DNA of 64,000 bases, from assembly GCF_910596095.1 (NCBI RefSeq), contig NC_056545.1, forward strand, positions 2,340,001 through 2,404,000, given 5' to 3'. Positions 47,923 through 62,200 of the stretch are shown here, in pieces. Both the position numbers and the translations under genes were made by a program. The DNA comes from Thunnus maccoyii (taxonomy: Eukaryota > Chordata > Actinopteri > Scombriformes > Scombridae). A model generated the notes under the pieces. That model saw only the letters and a program-made list of their open reading frames with translations, made no database searches and had not been told where the DNA came from. Each line of letters begins with the position of its first letter. Within the stretch, counting starts at the first letter, position 1.

Positions 47923-50900
47923 TTAGCATCTGGTTAGTCTCTCTGACCTTTCCTCTCCAATTATATTTTCCTTTTTGGTGAAATATTAAAGAGATTAATG
48001 ACATGATTTAAGTAGTTAAATTAACCGAGCTTTGTCATCTACTTAAGTACATTCATTACAGTGTTAAAAAGAGACAACAAACATACCTGTCTAGAAATGT
48101 CTGCATTCCCCTTATTTTCTATAATAAAACAATGAAAAAAGTCTTAATCAACAATGTCATGACCTGTCAGAAAGTATCATCCATCAAAACTATGATAATG
48201 TTTGTATTGTCTGATACAAAAAATAACAACAAATCTTACTTGATTTCTTCTTTATGATAAAGTAAACTAATCCAGCTATGCCAATTAATAAAAAAAGCAC
48301 CAAAATCCCGACAGTCACAATTATCACAAAAATTTGTTTTCCACATTCAGCATCAGCTGAAGCAGTTCCTGGTTTGATCAGCTGAAGCTTTAGTGATTCA
48401 CATCTGGAATGACAGAGGGACATTTTTACAGGAACATTTATAGATTCCACTAATTCATTGCTGTTGTTAGAAACCAGCTGTGTCCACGGCTGATGTCAAG
48501 CTTCACTTACTGTGTGTGTGGTTGACAAGATGTAAATGTCCCATCTGAAAATGTTCCATTACTGCAGTCAGTGCACTCAGTGTCCCTGAGAGCTGTTCCT
48601 GCACAAATACAAATATACACATTGAAACTACTTCACTTTACATATTATGAAGTCATCAGTGTTATATGACATCATCACTGTCATCACATCTGTCTGATTT
48701 CATTTCAGTGAAGCTGAAGCTGACACTTGAAAATCACACATCCAATAATAGTCCTGTGTTTAATAATGATTGTTGACAAGTTTTTATATTTCACCATCTT
48801 GTCATTCTTGAGCAACGATGGAATCAGATTCATAACCAAACTACTGTTTGAGAGAAAACTACAATGATCCAAATGTCATCAGCTTCACTGCTTCATGCAA
48901 ATACTTTCAATACTAAAGATATTTATGCTAATATGTTCATGCCAGTAAACAACTAGATTGTCAAGAAATTGTATAAGTTTCATTTTAACACTTTCAGACT
49001 TTTGTCTTTTGACCAATGTAACATCCATTTTGTCTGGTGAAAGTAGTTATGACATGAAAACAAGGAAAGTGATTGATGAAGAGAAAACTATGTTTTTGTG
49101 TCCAAATAAAACAAATCTGTCCTGACAGAAAGAGCAAGATTCCTCTGCTTTTGTCTGCTGTTGAATCAATGTTGTCCACAACGTCCCTGCAGGTGTGTCA
49201 GGCTCCTCACCTTCACCATATAGAGCAAACTTTCTCTATGACTATTACAACAGGAACAGAAACCTTCCTAACTAGTTGAAGACTGGATCAGAACGGCTGC
49301 TGTCTCTGACTCACCTACGTTTCAATTGCCAGACAAAGTCCAAAACAGAAACGACCAATCAGACCTTTCTGTTGTGGCACCATGTCCTATCTGAACGCTG
49401 CTGTGAGGGCTGCAGCATGGCAGGTACCAGTGAGCACAGGACACCAACAACTGAAATGCTTCTAGAAGCATGAGGCTTTCAAACCAGTGGTGTAGTGGTG
49501 TCTTGGCAGGGTAGACTGTGGTCCATGCAGGTCTAACTTTACATACACACAACGACACCTCTGTTTCACACAGTGAACAGATTGGAGAACACACAGAAGT
49601 TGGAGAGCTGCTACTATCTTTTTCAAACACCTCAGTCACTCTTAAGAGGAAAGAAGGTATATTTGAAGACAGGTTGTCAAAGGTGGAAATGAACTAATAT
49701 ATCAAAATGGTGCAGACTGTCCATTGTACCAGAGCAGCTTTTGGTTCTGGTCCTCCATGGACCAATCAGCCCCTCTGTCAGACTGATCATGTTTAGGATT
49801 GACAAGATGTGAAAGAGCTTCGTAGACTTGGCCCCAGAATTGACCTCCTGACCTTTGTGTAGTGCACCTATGCAGCAGAGTGTGGGAGTCACTGAACAGC
49901 CTTTCAAGACAAAGTAGAGCTTGAAGGTTCATCACTGCCCTTGGAAATAGAAGAATGACAACAAGTCTGTGTGAAGGATCTACTAAGTAATAATAATACT
50001 TATGTATGCACATAGTCACTAATCAACTATGATGGTTTTACTGGTGCAAAAGTTCCACTTGACAGCAACAAGTTGACTGGTCTGTGTTCAGTTGTGACTT
50101 TTTCTACAGAATTATTGAGCTGCTTTTTTCCTGCTATCTAGTGGACAGAAATCAATACGTGCAGCTTTAATAAGCAACTTGTTTGTCAGGTCATGGTGTT
50201 CCCATTTAAAACTTCAACTACAACTATAATCTTAAAGTCAGCATGAGAAAACCAACCTTTTTGTCTGATGTATTGTCCTGGTTGACAGCTTGTGTGTTTC
50301 AGTGCTTTCACACAGCCGTCCTCTGTGGAGTCCATACAGTAGAATCCCTCCAGTGGTTGACAAACTGTATTTGATGTTGATGTACATGATGTCTTTATCT
50401 GCAGACCAGAACCTGTCAACACATACAGAGGTTACATATGAGATACTAAACTTCTCTTCTGTTCAATCTACTAGACAGCAACAGCATGCTGATCTTTTTT
50501 CTGACTTACAGACAATCTTCAGTTTTTATGACATCTTTGGGAAATGTGAAACAATAGTTTCTCCCATTTATGAATTCATGAGAGAATATCTGCATAAATG
50601 AGGGCTGGAGAATAAAACCACCCGTACATATCATCCCGTGGAAATGTGATTTCTGTGAGGAGAGGTCGCTTCTAATATTACTGCAAGTCCCTCTGACACA
50701 AAATAGCTCACAGCTGTTTAAAAACTGAGGAAAAAAACAGACGACACCAAAGTCTCAGCTGATAACTTGCTCACAAAACCAAACAGAACAAACTTCAATA
50801 TCAACATCAGAATTTGGAAAGTGACAAACTTCTCATGTGACAACAGCCTGTTGTGGCACTAAAACTGTCTCACTGGCAGCATTTCATCACATTTCTCTAT

Positions 50901-52095
50901 GTGGTGTTTGTTTCTACATGCAGTCTGTACGTTTAGGCTGTAATAATAAATATAATTATACTATAATATAATTAATAATTATGTATACTAATTAATTATA
51001 ATTAACTAAATCATTATATACAATATACTATTACTATTATACTATTAATTAATTAATGAATTGTAGTGACTTGATTTCGACAAACAAAAAAAACCTAAGC
51101 CTGTTACCGAGATATGTAATTGACGCGTCGTCATGTGGCGGCTCCATGTAGTAAATCAAACATCTGCGGACTTGTGCTTAAGATGTATTTATTTACCCCC
51201 GTGTACCATTACAGCCTTTGCTATACACACACTTATACCTATAACTTGCATGAAAACAAACAAAAAAGGCTTAAAGATTAGCCTCGCAAAAAACTGTGTG
51301 CTTCTCCCTGAGGAGTAATTGCCTCTTCTTCTACATATATGGATATATGTATAGCAGCATATGTACAATATGCATTTATGTATGCAGTATGCTCCACACA
51401 AAAGGAAAAAAAGTGATCATTTATCAATCTCAGAGCAAACTGAAAAAATGACAGCACAGATACAATCCCCTAATCATCACAGGAACCTAATTTTCATGTC
51501 ATGTAGAGAGGCTAAAATTTCTGCCAATGATATGAATATAAATCTACCTGCATCACAGTTTGCACAGGTAAAACACAAGCGTCGAGCAGTGGGATGATTC
51601 ATGTAGGTTCCATTAATGCAGGGCAGACAGGATATACTTGTGAACTCTGTACAATCTCTTCTAACTCGATATCCTGTGGAGAAGAAACAATTTATTATCA
51701 TTATAATTATCATATTATTCACTTTATATTTTAAATAATTGCTTTTCTCTCTCTGATCCCTCTTGTTCACCAGGTGACAAATATCGTACAAGCACTGTAT
51801 CTTTCTGTAAATGTTCTGTCATGTCTGAATTAAGAAACAAGGAACATTTAGCTACGTAAAAGTCAGCTGTCAGAAAAAGCATCACTTTGTTTTACTGCTT
51901 ATAAACAAGCAGTAAACTGTATTGATCAGCCCAGAAGTGATCAATTCTGTAAGTATTGTTGCTGACAAACATCCTGCTTTTATGTTTCAGTTAGATCTTA
52001 CCAGCAGGACACATAGGACAGCATCCTCCCTCTGTTAGGTACTCTGTTGGATGACATGTGAGGATCTGTCCGATGAAGACTTTCAGTATTATTAT
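47923..52095 (-). CDS. tnfrsf14: TNFRSF14 (HVEM)-like receptor, gene C (no visible exon 1)
   Basis: Exons from 5' to 3': 52095-52002, 51673-51548, 50412-50257, 48598-48511, 48403-48240, 48118-48087, 47970-47923. They are all open, with exon lengths 94, 126, 156, 88, 164, 32 and 48. CRD1 is CHPTEYLTEGGCCPMC; CRD4 is the HVEM form (CTDCSNGTFSDGTFTSC). The membrane segment IFVIIVTVGILVLFLLIGIA is followed by IIKKK. The tail has one TRAF-like SRQE across the exon 7/8 junction and ends ERLTRC; gene B continues where C has TAA. The 126-base CRD1/2 exon is unusually changed: 9 of 42 residues differ from gene A, while the adjacent intron is almost identical. No signal-peptide exon is visible 5' of it. 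It could be a receptor variant using another first exon, or a young pseudogene. Confidence 0.7.
50945..51390 (-). repeat. Gene C intron insertion
   Basis: Sequence between the AT-rich stretch (about 51030) and TGCTCCACACAAAAG (51390) has no match in the same intron of A or B. It contains ATATAT palindromic runs. Probably a small transposon; family unknown. Confidence 0.45.
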
Positions 52096-52829
52096 CTGTG
52101 AAGAGTAAAAACAGTTTTTTGTCTCAGTGAAACCTGGTTGAAGTTAAGATATTGTTGAAAACTGTCCTGAATAACTTCCTGCTTTAATCAGAGAAAGGCA
52201 GAATAAAAGACATGACATATACAACACATAACAATGAGGTGGAAAAAAAGAAATGGAGGAATAAAACATGTGATGGTGATAACTGAAAGTGAAGGGAAGG
52301 TCAGTGGAGGAGGATGTCAATGGAGGCAAGAAGAAGGAAGAGAGGACCTGAGGGGAGAAGATGACGGCCAGGTAGGACTGAAAAAAGAAGATGAAGATAT
52401 GGAGACGAAGATGATTTCAGAAGATGACTGAACAGTAAAATGACCAAAGAACACTTTTTTCTTTCCACTTTATGACTAACTGATTTTTAACTTTAAACAA
52501 TCATTTGTATTATTGAGGTTTTATATTTTTACACTTCTGAGCAGTTTAATGTTATTTGTACAGTTTTATTCACTATGTGTGAAGAAGCATTTTTGCACTT
52601 TCAAAAAGTGAAAAAAGTCCTTGATGTGAGACCAGTCCTACACTACTATATAACATAGTTACAATTACACATAATCATATGTCTTCAATAGCTTTAAATA
52701 CATTTATAAACAGTTTTAAAACTGCTTTACATGTGAAACAGTTAATAAATGCTTTATAACACACTGTGATATTGTGTGTGAAATGTCTTATAATTGTTCT
52801 TCATTATAAATGGTTTTATACTCCAACCT

Positions 52830-53888
52830 AACAAGACTAGATCAAAACCTAGTATATGTCTGGACTGTGTATGGTCACTGTGTCAAACTGTGTCCATTAC
52901 AGTGATAGTCAGTTGTTGCATCTATAATGTGAATTCCTGGATATTAAATGCTCATCAGCAATTTTCAGTTCCAGTAATGTTTACTGAAGTAGCAACATAT
53001 GACATGGTTAAGCTACGTTTGAGTAAAAAATAAGGTTATAAATACAGTTGCAAGAACAATACTTTCCACTCATATCTTGAGATGTTTGATTTTATTATTT
53101 TCATTTTAATAATAACTATCTAATTATCTGTTGGCTCCCCCTGCTCTGTCATCTGTTTTTCTCTCTCTTGTTTTCACTCTGCATTGAGTGTTTTGCATTA
53201 TGATGGTTATTCGGGGTGTTTTAACTGTACGCTCTCCCTCCTGCCTCTGTGCACTTTTTTTCTGCCTCTTTCCTGGTCGTTTTCATGGAGGCTGCGGTGT
53301 AAATTGTAAATGAAAGTTTTGACAGTATTTTGGTTGCAAGTTCAGGAGGCTTATCTCCGCCCAGTTACCACAGTTACAGTCAAATCAAGCGCACCTGCAG
53401 AGCAGCTGCCCCACACTAACCTGATATGACAGCAACAGGAGTCGCATGTTTTACCTGCAAGACTCTTTGTTTTAATGCTGTTGTTCATCCTTTGAGATGT
53501 GAAAACATCAGAGAAATCAAAAGCTTGCATCCTTGTATTAGTTCAGTGATAAAATCCAAACACAGCGTGGAGCGTCTCTCTTGCCGGCTGCTGACAGCGC
53601 TGCCAGAGAGTCGATCACACTGGACCGTAGAGAGGGAGACATAGAAACGCTGGTACGCTTCTGTTTAAAGAGGAGTTTAACTGACTTCTCTGCATTTAAC
53701 ACTGAAGCTACGAGTCTCAGAGCTCAGAGCAGAAACACATTCACTCTGCATCATGCAGCTATCCTCCACTTCTATCATCTTACGCTGATTCATTCTGAAA
53801 GAGCAACGACCAATGAGGAAACTCAAACACTAGGCCAGCCTCACTCTCTCAGGGACTACTGCGGTTAAAGGGCTGGTCTGTGGCTGGT
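52830..53888. repeat. About 1.05-kb insertion 5' of gene C
   Basis: The match to A (17.58 kb) and B (28.39 kb) breaks at CCAACCT and resumes at AAGGATTTGTAC. The inserted block carries a 95-codon frame (53581-53868) with no recognised domain. Probably a mobile element specific to C, or a piece lost from the other copies. Confidence 0.55.
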
Positions 53889-54133
53889 CCAGCCAAAAAA
53901 GGATTTGTACATGTATATAATTATGTCTTAATGATTATCACACTATAAATGTATCCTAAACTATTATAAGGACGTTTCAAATATTCATATTATCAACAAC
54001 ACAAATCATAATTAATATTGTTGGCAATATATCATCCATCTGTCTATCTTTCAGATTTTAGAGAAGCAACTCTACTGGTTTGTCCTCCTCTTGTCACTAT
54101 GAATTCTTTTCCAGGAGTCTGCAGTTTGTCATT

Positions 54134-54214
54134 ATTTATACATTAAAAGTCAGTGTTCAGCACTTCACCTTGTCAATAATCCCCTGACCGCCCCAAACCA
54201 GCCTCGTTACGTCA
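54134..54214 (-). promoter_or_regulatory. CRE-like and TATA elements 5' of gene C
   Basis: Minus strand: TGACGTAA (54214-54207) and TATAAAT (54140-54134), mirroring B and gene A intron 1. Homology to A ends just beyond, at about 54232. Confidence 0.35.
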
Positions 54215-54235
54215 CACTGGTATCAGAGAGGCGTA

Positions 54236-55145
54236 ATTTAGCACTCAAATTTTTGTTTGCTCAGTATATTCAAGACTTAAAACAAAGTGGTCACAAGGAG
54301 AGGATGACTTAATAAGCTGCATTTATTGCATAGCAACGCAGAGCATAGCATCCAGAGTTTTGGAGGAAAACATTGATATATTTGTTTGTCCGCCATCCGT
54401 GTTCGAGCTTTTTCTCTTTTTACGCGGTGCCATGCTCATGTTAGCTAACCTGCATCCCATACACTCTCATTAGTAATTTAAAGGGACTCTGATAGCAGTG
54501 GCACTCTGTCACATCAAGAGTTTCCCAGGCAACAACACAGAGGTTGACTCATGTTTCAGAACAGTGTTGTACAGAGGCTCCCAAACACATATGATTATTG
54601 ATTTCCGAATGAGTGGATATTTGGCCTTATTTTTGGCATTCAAAAAATATTTTTTGGCCTGGTGGGTTTTCTCGTTGACCCGGTGGTCCACCAGGACTGT
54701 ACAATTACAGGGGAAACACTGGACTTTATTGAACAAAATAAAAATAGTGAAAACGCAGTAAGACCACTTGTATTGTGACTGTTTCATCAGGGTCTCAGAT
54801 CGAATCCATCCATGTAAATGTTAGAGGTCCACCGATTAACAGCCTGAACGATTACTGGATCAGATTTTCAGTATTTTTACAATTATCTGAATCGTTTTTT
54901 GTTTTTTCTGATTGCTGAAGGTCACCTAGGGGGATCCTGGAGGCTTGTTCCCCTGTAATTTTTTTTTTTTTTTTTTTTTTTTAATGGTGCATTCTGGCCA
55001 TGATTTTTATCCCTGGCAACTGAACAAAAAACTATTAGGCCTACTTATTCTAACTATCCAACTATATTTTAGAATAAAAATAACACAAATATCTGTGCTT
55101 ATTATCTTTATCAACTTTAAAGGCAACAGAATCTACATCAGTCAG
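54236..55145. other. Repeat-rich spacer 5' of gene C
   Basis: No gene seen. Contains fragments with teleost-repeat character (GGTGGTCCACCAGG near 54683; AGGTCCACCGATTAAC near 54826) and a run of about 23 thymines at 54960. The left arm lacks this region. Confidence 0.4.
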
Positions 55146-55727
55146 TAGCTGTGTTTCCATTATTTTATATGCATTTGACGTTTCGTATTAAAGAAGTTTA
55201 ATGGAAATGCCAAAATTCGAAATAACTTCCTGAATTTCGCAAAAAAAGTTTTTCCCTCCCTTGAGTGGATTTTAGAAATCTCGAAAAAGAGTGTGTGCAC
55301 AAATAGGTAATGGAAACACATTTATCTAAATAAATAATGACGTAGCAAACGTTTAACTCAAATGACTGATCAGCTATTTCCACTCTCCGTGTCTCCAGGG
55401 AGCATGAAGCATTAACAATATTAGCTGACATGAAAGAACAGTTAAGACTCGGCTGACTGAAACAAATTCTTGAAGACTTCTCTCTTCAAGGCAACGTAAC
55501 TATTTGCTTTGTTTCCGGTTGGCAATGTTTACTTCTTCTACTCAGTTTACTGGTGGATTATCAAGGTTTATACCACCATCTTCTGACGAAGCTATGCGCT
55601 TCGTAATCTAGTTTATTCACCTCAGACCAGTTGATGAAAACGCACCTAATTCTCATTTTCCTTTTTGCAACATTTCAAAAGTTTGCTTCAAATTCTCTTG
55701 TGAATCTAAAGGAAACACAGCTATTAA
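55146..55727. mobile_element. MITE-like element with inverted ends
   Basis: AGCTGTGTTTCCATTA at the left end and GGAAACACAGCTATTA near the right end form terminal inverted repeats around about 580 bases without a transposase. The left arm carries its truncated mirror copy at 27316-27777. Confidence 0.6.
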
Positions 55728-55984
55728 AAGAAAAAAGTTAAAATTCTGTCACTTTCATATTAACATATGTGACTGCACACTGACAATCACTACTCTTATC
55801 AATACCCCTTATCGGTTCTTTTTTATTACTAAATAATTGCTTTTTAAAAAAGAATTTATTATATTTTAAATATTACTAAACATTGTTTCTAGAGCAGCAA
55901 CAGTAATGTTTATAACAGAAAAGTTACCATATAAACTCAATAATATCTAAACTAATCTAAAATGTAGATAAAAAAATAATATTC

Positions 55985-56340
55985 AAGACATCGAAATACT
56001 GAGTGATTTCTAACATCCATAGATAAATAGTGCATCACTAGTTTCTAAACTGCTAGAATCTGCTTTTCTCCCTGCATACAAGTGTGAGGCACACAGCAAA
56101 TCACAAGACTCAGTGTCATGAGGAAATGAAAGAGCATTTGTTGCAGCAAAATCAGTTACACAAGTTCTCGATTCTGTGAAACAAATGTCTAACATGTGTT
56201 AATCTCTTCTGTCTCCTTAACTGAACTGGTTAAGTCCAGCAGAATGCTGCTACAAAAGAGTGAAAACTGTGCCAAAATGTTTGTTCTCTTATCTTATAAG
56301 ATTGACACATGAGAAGGACCACATGTCAACAGGGGCAATG
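55985..56340 (+). mobile_element. Fossil retroviral pol debris, mirrored copy
   Basis: Reverse-complement match to parts of 26.64-27.00 kb. Only scraps of the RNase H-side region remain, and the integrase part seen in the left arm is missing. Broken. It entered before the inverted duplication. Confidence 0.5.
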
Positions 56341-57270
56341 GTGAACATTGTGTTGTCCCCAAGTTCATTTATTGATCCATAATTTAACAACTTGACCACA
56401 GCAAAAAAAAAAAAATGTTGGCTATAATGTTATTTCTTACACGTCACTTACCAGAGCCGGTCAAACTCTCAGTCTCAACCCACAACTACTAGTAACGTTA
56501 CTGAAATGTGTCCTGAATCTGTTTCTTCTAACTGTTAGAAATGTGCAGGATTGTTGTTGGAGACTTTAGGCGTAATGGAACTGCATCTAAGGCCTGTTAA
56601 TTCATACACTGACTGCTGTGAACAGTTGTCAGAGTTAAACAGTCATTTCTATTATTATCGTACATATTCAGCTATAGTGATCATTAGTAATGAAGTAGCC
56701 TAGTTCTGAATGGCAGGTTCCCTGCTATCACATGTTGTTAATATATAGCATTTATTGAAATTAACTGAAGGCTTTCCAAAGCTTTTTACTGTAATAAATG
56801 AAGCATCATCATGTGTTAAATCATGTGTTCTAAATTTTGATGGCATGATTTTCATTTTTACTGCAAATGTATATCGGTTCTTCATATCGGTTATTGGTCT
56901 CCTTGATTACTAATATTCGGTATCGACCCTGAAAAACCATATCAGTCGACCCCTAGTGAATGCAGCATTCAGATTGTACTTAATGTGTTTGTGTAGATCT
57001 GTGTCAGTCCCCCAGATGGACAAATGTGTGAACAACTTAAACAACACAGTAAATTAAAGAGTGAGATGTGAGTATAATTGAAAGTGTAGACTACTTGAAT
57101 TCTGGTGGAATTATAACTTGCATATGTATCAGGTCTCATTAGAGAGTAGTTTGAAAACATTATTAATATTACTAATATGTAATGCAGCTGATTTTGAGCT
57201 GTTGGATGTATCAGAGCTGTTCAACAACACATGACCCCCACCAGCCCCCCCTCCTTTTGTTATAAACTAT
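56341..57270. other. Region between retroviral debris and Y2
   Basis: No gene seen. It includes the mirrored transposon-end repeat at 56875-56960 and sequence matching 25.6-26.0 kb inverted. Confidence 0.45.
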
Positions 57271-57275
57271 TTTAC

Positions 57276-58451
57276 CAACAAAGTTGCAGCTGTCAAAGGT
57301 TTTCTTCTCAAAGTCATTTTGTGGAGCAAGTTGACAGTTTTGATGAGCTGAAGACATCGTCTCACTGAGATTTGGGATGAAGAGAGATGTCACATCCAAA
57401 TCTGAGGGACAGAATCTGGAAACAAAAAGAAAACATATAAATACTGCACTAAACAGTAAGTAACCTGGTTACTGTGGGTAAGAGATTAAGAGTAACTGGG
57501 TTAACAAGTAGATTTCTACTGGAAAACCTCTGATTTCTAGTCAGGTTTAAACTATCTGCACATGAAAAGCTGCAGAACTGATTTAAAGCAGGTTGAGCCT
57601 TTTTCTCTCCTTTGGTGAGATTAAACTGAACATTAAACTTCGGCTCATATTTCACATCACTTTCATTCTCAGAGGTTAAACTTCAGTCCTGTTTGTTTCC
57701 TGTCAAAGCTCATTAAAACATATTACTGAGTCTTCAGAGACAAATGTCATTTAGAAAAATGTTGATATGTCTTGTTTCTTGTTACTGGATAGTGTATTGA
57801 GCTGAACTCTTGGCATTGACCATTTGCATTAATACTCCTTACTTACTTACTTACAGCACAGCTCAGACTTGAGAGAATAGAAAGACTTTAAACAGTGTGA
57901 GTATCATAAGTGAAAGATGACAAATGATATCAGAAGTGACTAAAATTGAAACTGACAGATTTAAATAGTTGAACAGCAGGTTAAAGGTCATTTTAACTGT
58001 GTTACAGTTTACAATGTTCTCTTACAAAACGTTATTAACAAAACCAATATAGGCAACAAACAGCCAGACATCACAGTTTTAACAAAAGAAGTGTTGTATT
58101 ATATCCAGGATCAAAACCACGGCTGTAATGTTACATTCATGTCGATTTAACGAGTCTTTATTAATTATATTACTGCATTATGTGCTGCTCCTCGCTGCTG
58201 GTACTGAACACAGACTGCTGGTGTACAAACAGTTTTCTAATATATTTTACGTACATGTTAGTAAAGTTAGCGACAGCACTTCAGAAAATGCTGAAATATT
58301 AATTAGCTACATAACTGATAAACAAGACCATTGTGCTGTTTTTATGTTCGGTAGAATCAAGTTTTCAGCGGCATCAACAGTGACACAAATACTGTAGTTT
58401 GAAACAACAACATAACATTTCAGCCAACTTACCCTCGTTACTGAGGAACAT
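57276..58451 (-). CDS. Unrecognised two-exon gene fragment Y2
   Basis: Mirror copy of Y1. Exon 1 is 58451-58433 (MFLSNE, then a GTAAGT donor) and exon 2 is 57401-57276 (126 bases), starting DLDVTSLFIPNLSETMSSAH and ending FDSCNFV. Compared with Y1, most changes seen are amino-acid replacements (for example D to A and D to V), with no stop or frameshift. Splice sites, exon lengths and phases are intact. Function unknown; downstream exons are not visible. It could be a truncated relic that has simply not had time to decay. Confidence 0.35.
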
Positions 58452-59218
58452 GGCCCAGAAGCACCGACGTTCACAGTCTTTTACTTCATGCTACTTTTTC
58501 TTTTACTTTTACTTGTTTCCTAGCATGATTCCCACCCCCGCACGTTGGAGCGGGGGGGTATGTGTCCGCCAGTCTCTACTGTTACAGCCCACTGAGCTGT
58601 TCACATGAGAAGTGAATGAAAAGAGAGAGCTAGAGAGAGAGAGAGAGGTCTCTCACCTCCGCACAGCCTCCCTCCCCCCTTTATCCGTTGTCGGAAAGGT
58701 GAGGGGGAGGAGGGCTGACGAAGATGGAACATACAGTCACCCAACTGTCTAGTCAACAAGGTGAAGACAGGACCAGATTTGGTTATTGAACAGTAATCGT
58801 GTATATTTATTGGCCTTCAGATGCTTTTGAGACCGCAGACGGGTTGTGACATATAACCACAGATCCTAGCAGACTAACTTTAGCAATACAAACAGCAGGT
58901 CGAGGTGAGCAGATATAAGAAAAAAATTAATAATTTCAAACAAGATGCACAAAATGCTTTCTAGAGGCAAGAAGACAAACCTGATGTCAGGCTATAAAAA
59001 TAAAATCAGGAGCAACCAATCATAGTACTAGAAAAAGTTTAAAAAAGCCTCACAATAAAATGATAATATCTGGAACAATGTAATGACATTTTAATAAAAA
59101 CAACAGTAGCCTAAATGGAAGTAACAGTAATATCCCATCATTATAATAGTCATAATGTCAGTTGCAGGTATAAGTAAGTGTGTAAGTACATTTTAATAGT
59201 CAGTAATCAAATCTGAGG

Positions 59219-62200
59219 TCATCTGAGAGCATCAACTGGAACCTGTGGAGTTTCTTCATCTTTATTCTTCATCAAAAGTGACAAGGGTACAAGAATTTCT
59301 CCATCAACTGGTGAACACAGTTTGCAGGTACGGGAAAAAAGAAAAAACAATTAATTAGTCAAATATGAAATTGGTAAAGTAGTAAATTGTATGTAGAATT
59401 TCATGTTATGAGTCTTACTGTTAGTGTGAAGAAAAATATCAAGATGTACATTTTTATATGTAGGATCTAAACTTCAGGGACGCACTGATGGAGGTCCAGA
59501 CATGACCGACCACATTCAATACAGTCTTCCACTCTGCTCTGTATATTATTTGTAGTGAGCTACTTTTGAAGCACTTAACTACATTTACATGCATTTCCTA
59601 AATGTGCTTCACCATAAATACACTTTAATGTGAAGGCAGTGGTAGACCTTTATTGTGAAACCTGAAGTGTACATGTGTGGTTAGTTAAAGAACTGACTGG
59701 TTCCAGTCTAATAGCTAGTGGTTTAAAGGTTGACTTCCTCCTCTCTCCACTTCCAGCCAGCATGTTGTGAATGACTCTCCTGTGAAATACTGTAAAAGTA
59801 TCTTGCAAGTGTGTATACAGGAGATTTGTATCTTGGTTTAGTTTTGCTTTGAGTAGATAATTTAGTTTCATGTTGTTTGTTGATTTGCTGTTAGTCCACC
59901 CTGAAGCCAAAATGTCCCTAATAACTGAGTGAATAAATACTTTTGAGGGCTGTAATCCTTGTTGCTGGTGGTTCTTGGGAGTTGGGAAGAGGGGAGTCTC
60001 ATTTCTATGTTGCACCAGGGTTTCCCCCACATTAGTGTGTAACAATAGTTAAGAAGCTGTTTAGCAGTTACAGCCTCATGTTAACTTACTAAGAATGGTC
60101 CCAGTGGCTTCCTGAGGTAGTATACGGATGTTAAATGTGTAACAAAGACTGTCCTGGTGTTGGATCAGTACTCTGTATTGGCATATACTCTGGGTTTAGG
60201 TACTGGAATCAAATCAGTAGAGAAGAATTTGGATCAGTGCATCCCTAGTGAACTTTCTAACTAAGTATTTATGAAGAATAACTTGACAGGTTGCACATAT
60301 CAGTTGTTATTCACCTGCCTGACATCCAAAATAAAACACAATATTAGCACCAACAGTTAGTGAGCTTTAGTTGAGTCCACTGGAGGCGAGGAGGATATTA
60401 GACAAATTAGGTAGACATGCAAAACAAGCACTAACCTCTGCTCACAAGCCAGGCAAGTGTTAGTGAGAAAACCATTAACAATGGTGAAAATAAAGAGTAG
60501 TGATTTCTTGATGCACTTCTGCAGACGACATCATTTGTCTGGTTTCCTTCTTTGACCATCACTTCAGTTTCTGAGCAACTGTTGGATGAGAAAAGTAAAA
60601 GACTGCTTTATTTCTTTGTTATTGGATTCCAATGGAATGGGACTAACCCCCACACCTTTTGGTCTGCCACAGCACCCCCCCAACTTAAGACTCTTATATT
60701 ATTTCTATCTCTGTCACATGGTCACTGTTTGTCTATCAAACATTGTCTTATATGTCCTGTTTGTATGTCCTTTTACTGTGCCTGCCTCATGAGTTGCTGC
60801 TCAGAGATGAATGAAGTTTTTTTAATTGAAGTGAATTTAATTGGCAATGTCTTGAATATTCCCATGCATGATGATTTGTTCCATTGCTGCAAAAAACCCA
60901 GTGCACACTTGTAATGATCAGAGTTATATAGCAGGGAAAAAATCTTCTTATGCTTTGCTTTTTGTGCTTTTAGAGAATAAATTAATAAATAGTCAATGAA
61001 TAATTGAATAGAAAAGTGTCTTACATTGTCCAAGCTGTGCAGTTCACACCATCCTGTGAAAATTAGCCCGGCTGACAGTCGTCACACACTGTATCAGTTC
61101 CGCTGGTTCCTTAGAGAAAGAGACACATCTGAGATTACTCACCATCACTGATCATTCACTGACAGAACAGTCTGACTTTGACGTTTGTTACCAGGTTGTT
61201 TTATCCTCTGACCAGGTGCACAGTGTGTGTTTCTCTGTCAAATTGCATCCTGACATGACATCATCACTGTCATCACATCTGTCTGATTTCATTTCAGTGA
61301 AGCTGACACTTGAAAATCACACATCCAATAATAGTCCTTTGTTTAATAATGATTGTTGACAAGTTTTTATATTTCACCATCTTGTCATTCTTGAGCAACG
61401 ATGGAATCAGATTCATAACCAAACTACTGTTTGAGAGAAAACTACAATGATCCAAATGTCATCAGCTTCACTGCTTCATGCAAATACTTTCAATACTAAA
61501 GATATTTATGCTAATATGTTCATGCCAGTAAACAACTAGATTGTCAAGAAATTGTATAAGTTTCATTTTAAGACTTTCAGACTTTTGTCTTTTGACCAAT
61601 GTAACATCCATTTTGTCTGGTGAAGGTAGTTATGACATGTATAGTGCACCTATGCAGCAGAGTGTGGGAGTCACTGAACAGCCTTTCAAGACAAAGTAGA
61701 GCTTGAAGGTTCATTACTGCCCTTGGAAATAGAAGAATGACAACAAGTCTGTGTGAAGGATCTACTAAGTAATAATAATACCAATGTATGCACATAGTCA
61801 CTAATCAACTACGATGGTTTTACTGGTGCAAAAGTTCCACTTGACAGCAACAAGTTGACTGGTCTGTGTTCAGTTGTGACTTTTTCTACAGAATTATTGA
61901 GCTGCTTTTTTCCTGCTATCTAGTGGACAGAAATCAATACATGCAGCTTTAATAAGCAACTTGTTTGTCAGGTCATGGTGTTCCCATTTAAAACTTCAAC
62001 TACAACTATAATCTTAAAGTCAGCATGAGAAAACCAACCTTTTTGTCTGATGTATTGTCCTGGTTGACAGCTTGTGTGTTTCAGTGCTTTCACACAGCTG
62101 TCCTCTGTGGAGTCCATACAGTAGAATCCCTCCAGTGGTTGACAAACTGTATTTGATGTTGATGTACATGATGTCTTTATCTGCAGACCAGAACCTGTCA

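Noticed and set aside
50941-51060. AT-rich TTAATTA runs as a possible origin or matrix-attachment site
   Set aside because: Composition alone; no supporting motif, and likely part of a C-specific insertion.
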